A stretch of 42,673 bases of DNA from contig CAYRZP010000003.1 in the NCBI GenBank assembly GCA_964428885.1, positions 1 to 42,673 on the forward strand, in the 5' to 3' direction. The number at the start of each line of letters is the position of its first letter. Position 1 is the stretch's first letter. Of the stretch, positions 18,262 through 25,848 are shown in pieces. The notes beneath the pieces are model-generated. The model searched no databases. It was not told the DNA's origin and saw nothing but the letters and a program-made list of their open reading frames with translations. Position numbers and translations under genes: made by a program. The stretch is from JAQVQN01 sp964428885. GTDB taxonomy: Bacteria > Verrucomicrobiota > Kiritimatiellia > RFP12 > UBA1067.

Positions 18262-18355
18262 GAAATTTTGAAAAAGTGCGGGGTTGCACTGGCTGGTAGC
18301 CTGTGCGACGGTCTACTTGTAAAGCGTTATGCGCGAAAGCGCAAAATCGGTTTTT
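18262..18355 (+). ncRNA. Candidate structured small RNA, family unknown
   Basis: Hairpin 1 (18283-18309) has the stem GTTGCAC/GTGCGAC, a T-T mismatch, an inner stem GGCT/AGCC and a GGT loop. Its one non-Watson-Crick pair is a G-U wobble if read on the plus strand but an A-C mismatch on the minus strand. Hairpin 2 (18330-18343) is TGCGC-GAAA-GCGCA. Five T residues follow at 18351-18355, eight bases after hairpin 2, so the terminator is imperfect. It resembles no RNA family I recognise. Confidence 0.4.
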
Positions 18356-18608
18356 GGTCCGGTCTCTTCTACATGCGTTGTCCTTGCTGATTCAACAAGT
18401 CCACCAAAACATCAAAATATAAATACTCCTTTTTTCAGAAAGGCTGAAACCGTTTTTTAACTCACTTGACATGTTATGACCTAAGATTTTTTCTGCCGCC
18501 CAAGCGGACCCATCCCGCGGCCGATGCGGGCAATCAGGCCGGGCGCGGCGGAATACGGTGGAGGGCAATTTCCTCCGCCGGGCACGGCACTTTCTTCAGC
18601 GCAAATGT

Positions 18609-19400
18609 CTAATTGCGCACCCCCGGCAAGCTCTTCTTTTGGTCGAACAGCCACTTCAGAGCTTCTTGATCGGAGTATGCCCTGCCCCACGAGCCATGTC
18701 CCACGCCTTCGTATTCGGTATATTTAACCTTGCTGCCGGCGCGCTTGAGCGCAGACACCATGTCCCGCGACCGCTTGGTCTTGACGACTCCGTCAGACCC
18801 GCCGTGGAAGACCCAGACCGGGACATCCTTGATCACGGCGGCCGTGTTGGTGTCGCCGCCGCCGCAGACCGGCATGGCCGCGGCGATCTTGTCCGGCATG
18901 CGCTGAACGATGTCCCATGTCCCGAACCCGCCCATTGACAAGCCCGTCACATAGATGCGGGAAGCGTCAACTGGATGCGCGGAATTGATCTGCTGCAGCA
19001 TGCCCATAACGAGCCGCATGCTATCGGAAGGAGCTTCCGGCATCTTGTGGGCATCCGCTCCCCACGGCGTGTTCACCCACTGTTGGCCATTGGGGCATTG
19101 CGGCGCGACTAGGATCAAGGGCGCATCATTCTTTTTGGAATACGCCAGAATGTCCTTGGCGCCATGTGTCAATTGTTTATTGTTGTCGTCTCCCCTCTCG
19201 CCCGCGCCATGGAGAAAAAGGACCAGCGGATATTTTTTGCCGGCGTCCAGTTTTTCCGGAAGGTGTATCCTGTAATTCAAGGATTCGCCCGCGGGCGATT
19301 TGTAAACCCCAGCCTCAAAGCCGCCCTCAGCTTTCAATGCGGTTGTGAAGCCGCATGATGCCGCCGTCAAAACAGCGCAAAACAATCGGTCGAGTTTCAT
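18609..19400 (-). CDS. Secreted alpha/beta-hydrolase (esterase/phospholipase-like)
   Basis: 263 residues with a signal peptide (cleavage near residue 24). After the strand YPLVLFLHGAGERGDDN (oxyanion-hole region) come GLSMGGFGTWD with nucleophile Ser155, HGGSDGVV with Asp203 and GVGHGSWGRAY with His235, a complete catalytic triad. The closest groups are the predicted peptidase/phospholipase and carbohydrate-esterase-1-like hydrolases that PVC and Bacteroidota bacteria secrete for polysaccharide de-esterification. The substrate is not certain. It follows the aldo/keto reductase gene on the same strand with a 56-base gap. The ribosome site is weak. Confidence 0.87.
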   Translation of the reverse strand: MKLDRLFCAVLTAASCGFTTALKAEGGFEAGVYKSPAGESLNYRIHLPEKLDAGKKYPLVLFLHGAGERGDDNNKQLTHGAKDILAYSKKNDAPLILVAPQCPNGQQWVNTPWGADAHKMPEAPSDSMRLVMGMLQQINSAHPVDASRIYVTGLSMGGFGTWDIVQRMPDKIAAAMPVCGGGDTNTAAVIKDVPVWVFHGGSDGVVKTKRSRDMVSALKRAGSKVKYTEYEGVGHGSWGRAYSDQEALKWLFDQKKSLPGVRN

Positions 19401-19456
19401 TGAACAATCTTTCTTGATGCGAAAACATTATTGCGTGTCACCGCCCGTTTTAAAGC

Positions 19457-20350
19457 CTATGCGCTGCCGAGCGCGTTATTGATCCGGAGAATGGCTTCGT
19501 CGATCTCGCCGCTGTTCTTAAAGCCGATGGTGGCGGCGTCGATCTCCGGCAGCGTCATGACAAAGCGTATGGCGCGCTCGCGCTCCTCCGGCTGCTTGAA
19601 GGCTCCTTCCCCGATCAGCTTCATGCCGATCACGCCGTGGTTGTTCTTCTTCATGACCGCAAGCTGCTCGAGCACAGGTTCGATCCGCTTGCCGGGAACG
19701 TTCCAGCTCGGCGTTTCGCTGTCGACTAGGACCGCCTGGGGGTTGACGCGCACGAGGTTGACCTCGACCCACTCCGATTCGGCCGCCACGCGCAGCGCGG
19801 GCAGCGCGTGGCAAGAGATGCCTTTCGAGCGGATCTTGCCCTGCTCTTTGGCTTTGTCGATCGCCTCCATCAGCCGGGCGCGCTCCTGCGGCCAGGTCGC
19901 GGTCACCGCGCAGTGCAGCAATATGCAGTCGATGTAATCGGTGCGGAAATTCTTGAGATGGTTATCGATCACCTCTTCCGGCTTTTCCGGATTGCCGCCG
20001 ATTTTGGAAAGTATGAAAAGCTGGTCGCGCGGCAGCCCCTTGATCGCCTCGGCCACCCAGTCGAAGGTTTTGTAGCTCTGCGCACAGTCGAGATAGCGCA
20101 CGCCCTTGTCAAAGGCATACCGCACCAGCCGATTGAACCCCTCCTGGCCAAGATCGTGCTGCACCCGCCCGCCGTAGCTGCCAAGTCCGATGCCCAGCCG
20201 GCTTAGCTTGAGCCCGGTCTTTCCGAGCGTGACGAGATCAGTCGCGCTGCGCCCCTTGGCGGCGACCGCCGATACAGAGGTCAGCGCCGCGCCGGCCGCC
20301 AGCGATCCGGCCGCGAGAAATTGACGACGGTTAAAACGGTTGTGTTTCAT
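19457..20350 (-). CDS. Tat-exported aldo/keto reductase
   Basis: 297 residues. A Tat signal (FNRRQFLAAGS, residues 6-16) leads into an AKR TIM barrel beginning LVTLGKTGLKLSRLGIG. The catalytic tetrad is complete: Asp88, Tyr93, Lys116 and His146. The NADPH-binding C-terminal part (IGFKNSGEIDEAI) is present, and the protein lacks the 4Fe-4S tail found in some relatives. GGGGAG six bases before the ATG supports the start. It should reduce an aldehyde or ketose outside the cytoplasm, which requires its cofactor to travel with the folded protein. It lies between the second Gfo/Idh gene and the esterase on one strand. Confidence 0.9.
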   Translation of the reverse strand: MKHNRFNRRQFLAAGSLAAGAALTSVSAVAAKGRSATDLVTLGKTGLKLSRLGIGLGSYGGRVQHDLGQEGFNRLVRYAFDKGVRYLDCAQSYKTFDWVAEAIKGLPRDQLFILSKIGGNPEKPEEVIDNHLKNFRTDYIDCILLHCAVTATWPQERARLMEAIDKAKEQGKIRSKGISCHALPALRVAAESEWVEVNLVRVNPQAVLVDSETPSWNVPGKRIEPVLEQLAVMKKNNHGVIGMKLIGEGAFKQPEERERAIRFVMTLPEIDAATIGFKNSGEIDEAILRINNALGSA

Positions 20351-20570
20351 CTTCGACTCCCCTTTTGCCGGTGCCCGGCCTCCTTATCGGGCCACAAGGA
20401 CCGTGCGTTGGAGGTCATTGTATCCAACGCCGTAGTTGAAATCAACACCGGATTGGCAACGTTCACCGCACGGGCGCGATGCCGACGATAATCTGACGTT
20501 CCCAGTCTACGGTCCTTGCGCGGCTGATTTCACAACGCGCGATGGCACACGCGAAGACCTGCGGCAAGAT

Positions 20571-21950
20571 CTACACCTTCGGCTCGAAACCTTCGCGCTT
20601 GAAGCCCTGCAGAAGGGCGGTCGCCTCGGGGCTGTTGCTGAAGACGCGCTTGTCGTTGTCCCAAACAAGCTCTTTGCCGGGAAAACGCTGAGCGATGCAG
20701 CCGAACAAGAGCGCCTCGGTCATTATGGCGGAGTATTCGAAGCGGCTGCCTGTGGCGTCAGGTTTGTTCGCCTTGCAGGCGTCGACCCACTCCTTGTAGT
20801 GGTTGTACTGCCACTTGCCGGGATCTTTCAAAAGCTCGTTGCAGGCGCGTTCGAGATCCTTGGTTTCCGGACCGAACGGCTGGGCGCCGAGCGCGATGGC
20901 GCGCGGCTTGCCGGCATGGGACCCGCCGATGGTGGTGGCCTTGGACCCGACGATGATGCACCCGTTCGAACCCACGTCCAGCTTAGGATGCGATCCGAGC
21001 GGGCGCTTGGGAAGGATGCCGCTCTCGTACCAGTAGACGTTCAGTCCGGACGGGCAGACCGGCGAAGGCCCGAAGTGGTAGTCGATAGTCGAGTATACGG
21101 GAAAGGCGAGATTGGCCGGCTTGTCGCACCATGCCTTGATCGTTTCGGGCAGTCCCAGCTTCAGCACGAAGAACGCGGGATCGAAATTGTGAACGGCCAT
21201 GTCGCCGATGGCGCCGCAGCCGAAGTCACACCAGCCGCGCCAGGAGAAGGGCGCGTAGCCTTTGCCGTAAGGACGCTTCTTGGCCGGCCCGAGCCAGCAG
21301 TCCCAGTCGAAACCTTCCGGCACCTGTTCTTCCGGCGGATAGGCGGTCATGCCCTGCTTCCACCAGCGGCCGCCGGCGCGGTCCGTCCACGAGTGCACTT
21401 CCCGGATGTCGCCCCAGAACTTGTTCTCCATGAGCCTCTCGTAGCGGTAGACGCCGGGGTGGCCCTGGTTGCCCATCTGCGTCACGACACCGTATTTTTT
21501 GGCGGACTCCATGAGCATTTCGCACTCTTCATACGAATGCGCGAGGGGTTTCTGCACGTAGACGTGCTTGCCCAGCCGCATCGCGGCCAGCGCGATGGTC
21601 GCGTGCGTGTGGTCGGCCGTGGAGACGCAGACGGCGTCGCACTCCTTGGCGATCTTGTCCAGCATCTGGCGGTAGTCCGTGAAAGTCGGAATGCCCGGAA
21701 ATTTCTTCGCCGCGCCGTTAAGCGTGGCGGTGTTGACGTCGCACAGGCCGGTGCAGATCGCCCCGTTGCCGGTCAAGGCATTGAGGTCGCCGCCGCCCAT
21801 GCCGCCGACGCCAACTTTCAGAAAACGGAGCTGCTGCCCTGGAGCAGCTCCTTTCACATCCTGCCCGAAAACCTTGCCCGCCGGAATGGAAAATCCCGCC
21901 ATCGCGCCTGCCGCCAAAAACGAACGCCTTGATACGCCCCGCTGTTTCAT
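20571..21950 (-). CDS. Tat-exported Gfo/Idh/MocA family oxidoreductase
   Basis: 459 residues. A Tat signal (SRRSFLAAGAMAG, residues 7-19) is followed by the Rossmann start VGVGGMGGGD (46-55), TADHTHATIA and the conserved QKPLAH (Lys134). MGNQGHPGVYRYE and WDCWLGPAKKRPY are hallmarks of a large PVC/Bacteroidota secreted subfamily. The start has AAGGAG nine bases upstream. It is a different subfamily from the protein encoded at 3605-4930, so the two are not recent duplicates. The 220-base gap to the aldo/keto reductase holds an 8-bp stem (GCGTTGGA/TCCAACGC, 20405-20430) without a T-run. Confidence 0.92.
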   Translation of the reverse strand: MKQRGVSRRSFLAAGAMAGFSIPAGKVFGQDVKGAAPGQQLRFLKVGVGGMGGGDLNALTGNGAICTGLCDVNTATLNGAAKKFPGIPTFTDYRQMLDKIAKECDAVCVSTADHTHATIALAAMRLGKHVYVQKPLAHSYEECEMLMESAKKYGVVTQMGNQGHPGVYRYERLMENKFWGDIREVHSWTDRAGGRWWKQGMTAYPPEEQVPEGFDWDCWLGPAKKRPYGKGYAPFSWRGWCDFGCGAIGDMAVHNFDPAFFVLKLGLPETIKAWCDKPANLAFPVYSTIDYHFGPSPVCPSGLNVYWYESGILPKRPLGSHPKLDVGSNGCIIVGSKATTIGGSHAGKPRAIALGAQPFGPETKDLERACNELLKDPGKWQYNHYKEWVDACKANKPDATGSRFEYSAIMTEALLFGCIAQRFPGKELVWDNDKRVFSNSPEATALLQGFKREGFEPKV

Positions 21951-22136
21951 AGCTTGTCTCCTTGGTTGTCCCCAGCGGGAAAAACTCCCGCAAAATTTGA
22001 CTTAGTATAGCAACCCGCAGACCCGGCGTAAACAGCAAAGCGATAACGGCCGCTTTGCTTAAGGCCTCACAGTCACAAGCCCGCCGAGACTGCCATGTCA
22101 GTGTAGACCGAACGGAAAACAGTCGTGATCCGACAC

Positions 22137-22171
22137 AAAAAAACCCGGGGCCGGTTTGACCCGGCCCCGGG
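22137..22171 (-). terminator. Intrinsic terminator of degP
   Basis: On the minus strand a perfect 11-bp stem (CCCGGGGCCGG with CCGGCCCCGGG, 22144-22154 and 22161-22171, six-base loop) is followed at once by seven T. It lies 45 bases past the protease stop codon. Confidence 0.92.
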
Positions 22172-22215
22172 CGCTGCATGACAGGAGTGGTCTATATGTA
22201 ATATTTGTTGTGTGG

Positions 22216-23697
22216 TTAATCGTCCGGCCGCAAATTGACAAACACAGCGCCCCTTTCGGTCTTTACCCGCAAAAGCAGGTTGCCGTCTTTGCCCTTTTTC
22301 ATGGCCTCTTCAAATCTCTTTACGCTGCTCACCTCCATGCGGTTGGCCTCGATTATCAGCATCCCCGGCCTCAGCCCCGCCTCTTCCGCCGCCGATCCCG
22401 GCACGACCTCGGATATGATCACGCCCTTCGCGGCCTCATATCCGAACCTCTTAGCCAGATCCTGCGTCAAATCCTGTATGCTCAAGCCGTATTTGTCCAG
22501 CCCATGCTCTCCGCCGGACTCTGCGGCCTCAGCAGTTTCATCGTCCGGGAACTCGCCTACTGTCACGACCTTCTTGCTGGTCTTACCGTCCCGGAAAATC
22601 AACATTTCCGCCTTTTTGTTAGGCAATATCTGTGCCACATCCTGCCTGAACTGTGCAACGTCGGTGATTTTCTTGCCGTCAAGCTCTATCAGGATGTCGC
22701 CGCTCTTGATTCCGGCCTTGTCCGCCGGGCCGTCTTTCTGCACGTCGGCGATCAGCACGCCGCCGGCCTCGCCGCGCCCGAAGGACTTGGCCATCTCCTC
22801 CGTGACTGGTCCCGGATTTAACACAACCCCTATGTAACCTCTTGTCACCTTGCCAGTTGCGACAAGTTGGCTCTTGATGTTCATCGCCATGTCGATCGGT
22901 ACCGCGAAGCCTATTCCCATGTATCCGCCGCTGCGGCTGTAGATGGCGGTGTTGATGCCCACGACCTCGCCGTCGATGTTCAGCAGGGGGCCGCCCGAAT
23001 TGCCGGGGTTGATCGCCGCGTCGGTCTGTATGAAGTTCTCGTAATCCGTGATGCCGATGTTGCTGCGTCCTTTAGCACTCACCACTCCCACGGTAAGTGT
23101 CTCCTTCAGTCCGAAGGGGTTGCCTATGGCTATCACCCATTCCCCGATTTTCAGCGCATCTGGCTTGCCGATCGCCAGGACCGGCAGTTCGTCCGCCTCG
23201 ATTTTTATAAGCGCCACCTCGGTCTTGGAGTCGGCCCCGACACGCTTGGCCGGGAACTCTCTGCCGTCGGCAAGTTTGACCGTGATCTTGTCGACATCCC
23301 CGACGACATGCGTGTTGGTCAGGATGTAGCCGTCTTTGCTGATAATGAAACCAGACCCCTGTCCGGTCTGCTTAAATGTCGGGGCCCGCCCGCGCCCGGG
23401 CGCGCGGCGTTCCGGCATGCCCGGCCCCTGCATGCCCGGCGGCAGGCCGAAGAACTTCTCGGCGAAATCCTCGCCGAAGAAATCGAACGGGTTGTTGAAA
23501 TAGAAGTTGCGGTTGCCGATGGCCACCTGCTTTTCGACCTGTATGAATACCACGGCCGGCGTGGCTTTGGCGGCAACATCCGCGAAGCCGCGCCGGAAAT
23601 CGAAATCGCCGCTCTCTTTGGCGGCAGACCCTCCAACCGCCAAAATCACGGCTAACGCGGCAGCCGCCCAAATTCTCGTTGTTTTTATATTGCTCAT
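22216..23697 (-). CDS. degP: HtrA/DegP-family periplasmic serine protease
   Basis: 493 residues with a signal peptide (cleavage near residue 26). The trypsin-like domain has His130 (TNTHVVGD) and nucleophile Ser234 (GNSGGPLL). The position of the usual catalytic Asp is Glu160 (SKTEVALIKI instead of the common TDVALIKI). Two PDZ domains follow: RGYIGVVLNPG to about residue 385, and a more divergent one after KYGLSIQDL. Its job would be degradation or refolding of damaged envelope proteins. GGAGGATAAGCA before the ATG is a strong ribosome site. A clean terminator follows. The upstream gap holds a 24-bp palindrome and a larger inverted-repeat element. Confidence 0.93.
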   Translation of the reverse strand: MSNIKTTRIWAAAALAVILAVGGSAAKESGDFDFRRGFADVAAKATPAVVFIQVEKQVAIGNRNFYFNNPFDFFGEDFAEKFFGLPPGMQGPGMPERRAPGRGRAPTFKQTGQGSGFIISKDGYILTNTHVVGDVDKITVKLADGREFPAKRVGADSKTEVALIKIEADELPVLAIGKPDALKIGEWVIAIGNPFGLKETLTVGVVSAKGRSNIGITDYENFIQTDAAINPGNSGGPLLNIDGEVVGINTAIYSRSGGYMGIGFAVPIDMAMNIKSQLVATGKVTRGYIGVVLNPGPVTEEMAKSFGRGEAGGVLIADVQKDGPADKAGIKSGDILIELDGKKITDVAQFRQDVAQILPNKKAEMLIFRDGKTSKKVVTVGEFPDDETAEAAESGGEHGLDKYGLSIQDLTQDLAKRFGYEAAKGVIISEVVPGSAAEEAGLRPGMLIIEANRMEVSSVKRFEEAMKKGKDGNLLLRVKTERGAVFVNLRPDD

Positions 23698-23760
23698 TGC
23701 TTATCCTCCAGTTTCCCTTAGTTAAGTTTTATTGCAACGGATCCGAAACCCTAACCCTCT

Positions 23761-23784
23761 ACTTGAAAAACCGGTTTTCCAAGT
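23761..23784. promoter_or_regulatory. 24-bp near-perfect palindrome upstream of degP
   Basis: Both arms read ACTTG, one mismatched base, then AAAACC meeting GGTTTT at the centre; only one base pair of twelve is broken. It sits 64-87 bases before the degP start codon, a likely place for an operator. No matching regulator is in the window. Confidence 0.45.
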
Positions 23785-23810
23785 AACTTTTCATCCTCAG
23801 CCTTAAAACC

Positions 23811-23880
23811 GGCCATAACCCCATTCAGCAGACGGCAACCTTTACATGAAACCGCCAGGCGAGTGAACAGGGTTATGGCC
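23811..23880. repeat. 70-bp element with perfect 11-bp inverted ends
   Basis: GGCCATAACCC (23811-23821) and GGGTTATGGCC (23870-23880) are exact reverse complements. A second pair, AGACGGCAA (23830-23838) and TTGCCGTCT (23907-23915), crosses the first, so the transcript could form a pseudoknot. It could also be a small dispersed repeat. Confidence 0.45.
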
Positions 23881-24041
23881 TTTACGGACCTGTTTTTGTG
23901 AACCCTTTGCCGTCTCTCGCTTTGGCGCTTATGATTTAGCTTGAGGTGTGCCAATCGCCGGCGAGAACCTCTGCTTAACCCTTGCAGGCGGCATAAAACA
24001 TTGGCAGACGCCAGGGGTCATGCCGCAATCACGGGGGAGAA

Positions 24042-24079
24042 GCGACAAGTTGTCTGCGTCGGGCGCGTCAACTTGTCGC
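24042..24079. other. Stem-loop downstream of lpxD
   Basis: GCGACAAGTTG (24042-24052) and CAACTTGTCGC (24069-24079) form a perfect 11-bp stem with a 16-base loop, 30 bases past the lpxD stop. No clean T-run follows on the minus strand, so it may protect or process the mRNA end rather than terminate intrinsically. Confidence 0.5.
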
Positions 24080-24108
24080 GAAAATTATCTTTTCTGGCTT
24101 AAATATGT

Positions 24109-25152
24109 TCAGCCTTGCGCGGCTTCCAGCCTGGCCTTGAGTTCCGCCACCTGCTTTTTCAGCTTCTCGACTTGGCGCGGCAGCAGCATCTGGGCGCCGA
24201 ACTCACGGCGCGAGACCGCCGGCAGGCCCAGATAATACTCGCCTGGCGGAACGTCTTTGGAAAGGCCGCTCTTGGGCCCGACCTGGCCGCGGTCGCCGAC
24301 CGTGAGATGGCCGGAAAGCCCGGCCTGCGCCCAGATCAGGCAGCCCGAGCCGACGCGGGTACTGCCGGCGATGCCGGCCTGGGCTATGACGCCGCTGTAA
24401 GAGCCGATCTCGACGTTGTGTCCGATCTGCACCAGGTTGTCGATCTTGGTTGAGTCGCCTATGCGCGTACGGCCGAAACGCGCGCGGTCGATCGTGGTGT
24501 TGCACCCGACCTCCACGTCGTCGCCGAGTTCGACTATGCCGAGCTGCGGGATCTTCTCGACCGAGATCGTTCCGTCAGCCCGCGGCACAGGGTTGTAGCC
24601 GTAGCCGTCGCCGCCGATCCGCACTCCCGAATGCAGAATCACGCGCCGCCCCAGGCGGCAGCCTTCGCGCACTGTCACCTGCGGGTAGATGTGGCAACCA
24701 TCGCCCAACTCCACCCGCTGGCCGATAAAAACCTGCGCCTCGATCACGCAGTTGGCGCCGATCACCGCGCCTTCCTCGATCACGGTCCAGGGGCCCACGT
24801 GCACCCCCGCGCCCAAGCACGCCTCTGGCGCTACAACGGCAGTGGGATGGATGCCGGCGCGTCGGGTCACAGGCGGCGGTGCGAACCACTCCGCGGCCTT
24901 GCCGAAAGCGGCGTTCGGGTCGGCCACGCGGATCAGGGCCGGCACGGCGCAAGTCCCGTCCCAGTCATCGGGAGCCAGCACCGCGCTGGCTCGTGTGGCG
25001 GCAAGCTGCGCCGCATACTTCTGGTCTTTGAAGAAAGAGAGGTCGCCCTTGCGGGCTTCAGCGAGGCTGGCCAAAGCCGACACCTCCTGCGCGGCATCAC
25101 CATCAAGCTTACCGCCCAGACGCTCGGCCAGTTCTTTGGCGGTCATCACCAT
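24109..25152 (-). CDS. lpxD: UDP-3-O-acylglucosamine N-acyltransferase
   Basis: Third step of lipid A synthesis: adds a hydroxyacyl chain to UDP-3-O-acyl-glucosamine. 347 residues. The N-terminal uridine-binding domain (MTAKELAERLGGKLDG onward, with LSFFKDQKYAAQL) is followed by a left-handed beta helix of hexapeptide repeats. RIGGDGYGY, the catalytic-His region IGHNVEIG (His near 245) and a C-terminal helix (EKLKKQVAELKARLEAAQG) complete the family pattern. The start at 25152 lies one base past the ompH stop codon; the frame's upstream extension would translate the ompH Lys/Glu tail out of frame and is rejected. It confirms that the organism makes lipid A-type lipopolysaccharide. Confidence 0.94.
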   Translation of the reverse strand: MVMTAKELAERLGGKLDGDAAQEVSALASLAEARKGDLSFFKDQKYAAQLAATRASAVLAPDDWDGTCAVPALIRVADPNAAFGKAAEWFAPPPVTRRAGIHPTAVVAPEACLGAGVHVGPWTVIEEGAVIGANCVIEAQVFIGQRVELGDGCHIYPQVTVREGCRLGRRVILHSGVRIGGDGYGYNPVPRADGTISVEKIPQLGIVELGDDVEVGCNTTIDRARFGRTRIGDSTKIDNLVQIGHNVEIGSYSGVIAQAGIAGSTRVGSGCLIWAQAGLSGHLTVGDRGQVGPKSGLSKDVPPGEYYLGLPAVSRREFGAQMLLPRQVEKLKKQVAELKARLEAAQG

Positions 25153-25153
25153 G

Positions 25154-25762
25154 TCACTTGCCGGCCGCGGCAGCCCCTTTCTCCGCCTTTTCCTTCTCCT
25201 TCTCCTTTTCCTTGTCCTCCTGCCGCACCTTGGGGTCAACGCCCATGCGCTTGAGGATCGCGTCCGTCACGTCCAGAGCGGGATCATGGTAGGCCATGGT
25301 GGTGCCGTCGAGGATCACGCTGTACTTGCCCTCCTGGGCAAACTTGGTAAGAACCTCACGGATGTCACCGGTGACCTGACGCAACAGGCGCGTGTCCAGA
25401 TCTCCCAGCTCGCGCTGCAGCTTCTGCATCTCCTGACGCAGATCGCGGTCAGCCTCGGCCAGCACATCGCGGTGGCGCATCGCCTTCTCCTCGGCCTCGT
25501 TACGGGCCTTGTCATTGAGCGCCGGGCTGCGCGCCTCTTTCACCGCCTTCTCATATTCTTCGCGGAGTTCCTCAAACCGGTCGCGCTGCTTGTCAAGGCG
25601 CGACTGAAACTCCTTTTCCGTGTCCTGCATCAGCTTGCGGTCGCGCTCGCGGCTGGGATGGAAGCGCACCAGATCCACCATGTTGACGACCGCCGTCTTC
25701 TCCTGCGCCGCCATAACCGAAGCGGCCATCACCGCCATACAAACCAATCCTAGACGTTTCAT
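25154..25762 (-). CDS. OmpH/Skp-family periplasmic chaperone
   Basis: 202 residues. The signal peptide MKRLGLVCMAVMAASVMAA is followed by KTAVVNMVDLVRFHPSRE, the usual OmpH beginning. A long charged coiled coil (about 45-140) would form the tentacles that hold unfolded outer-membrane proteins, and YSVILDGTTMAYHDPALDVT is the conserved C-terminal body. The ATG at 25762 has AAAGGAAAGCAGGA just before it; the longer frame from 25801 lacks a signal peptide. The last 25 residues are an unusual Lys/Glu repeat plus Ala tail. It lies between bamA and lpxD, the conserved order. Confidence 0.92.
   Translation of the reverse strand: MKRLGLVCMAVMAASVMAAQEKTAVVNMVDLVRFHPSRERDRKLMQDTEKEFQSRLDKQRDRFEELREEYEKAVKEARSPALNDKARNEAEEKAMRHRDVLAEADRDLRQEMQKLQRELGDLDTRLLRQVTGDIREVLTKFAQEGKYSVILDGTTMAYHDPALDVTDAILKRMGVDPKVRQEDKEKEKEKEKAEKGAAAAGK
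25181..25220. repeat. Low-complexity CTT/CTC tract in ompH 3' end
   Basis: A 40-base pyrimidine-rich stretch built of near-repeats of CCTTCT/CCTTTT encodes the alternating Lys-Glu tail of the OmpH protein. It could vary in length by slippage. Confidence 0.6.
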
Positions 25763-25848
25763 TCCTGCTTTCCTTTCAACTTGCCGCCACCGCCGCACCA
25801 ATTTTATGCCACCGTTATTGCGGCTGATCCGGAAGCGCGATCACGCAC

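Larger units (their letters stand above)
18171..18608. other. Intergenic region with candidate small RNA
   Basis: No protein gene is supported in these 438 bases. The left part holds a plus-strand promoter-like pair and two stable hairpins (listed separately). The middle is AT-rich with several short T-runs, one after a weak stem (TTTCAG 18433-18438 and CTGAAA 18444-18449, then six T). The right part is GC-rich and is the 3' flank of the esterase gene. Confidence 0.6.
23698..24108. other. Intergenic region rich in inverted repeats
   Basis: 411 bases between lpxD and degP with no credible protein gene. It holds the degP leader, a 24-bp palindrome, a 70-bp element with 11-bp inverted ends, a 10-bp palindrome TCGCCGGCGA near 23956, and a stem-loop at 24042-24079. 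A 67-codon minus-strand frame (23751-23954) was judged noncoding. Confidence 0.6.

Noticed and set aside
18467..18500. TTGACA on the plus strand as a promoter
   Set aside because: No -10 element lies at 16-18 bases and no plus-strand gene follows.
20436..21932. 498-codon open frame on the plus strand opposite the second Gfo/Idh gene
   Set aside because: It mirrors the codon structure of the real gene and shows no family motif or ribosome site.
23751..23954. 67-codon minus-strand frame between lpxD and degP
   Set aside because: It spans the inverted-repeat element and palindrome, has no good ribosome site, and its composition looks like translated structured DNA.
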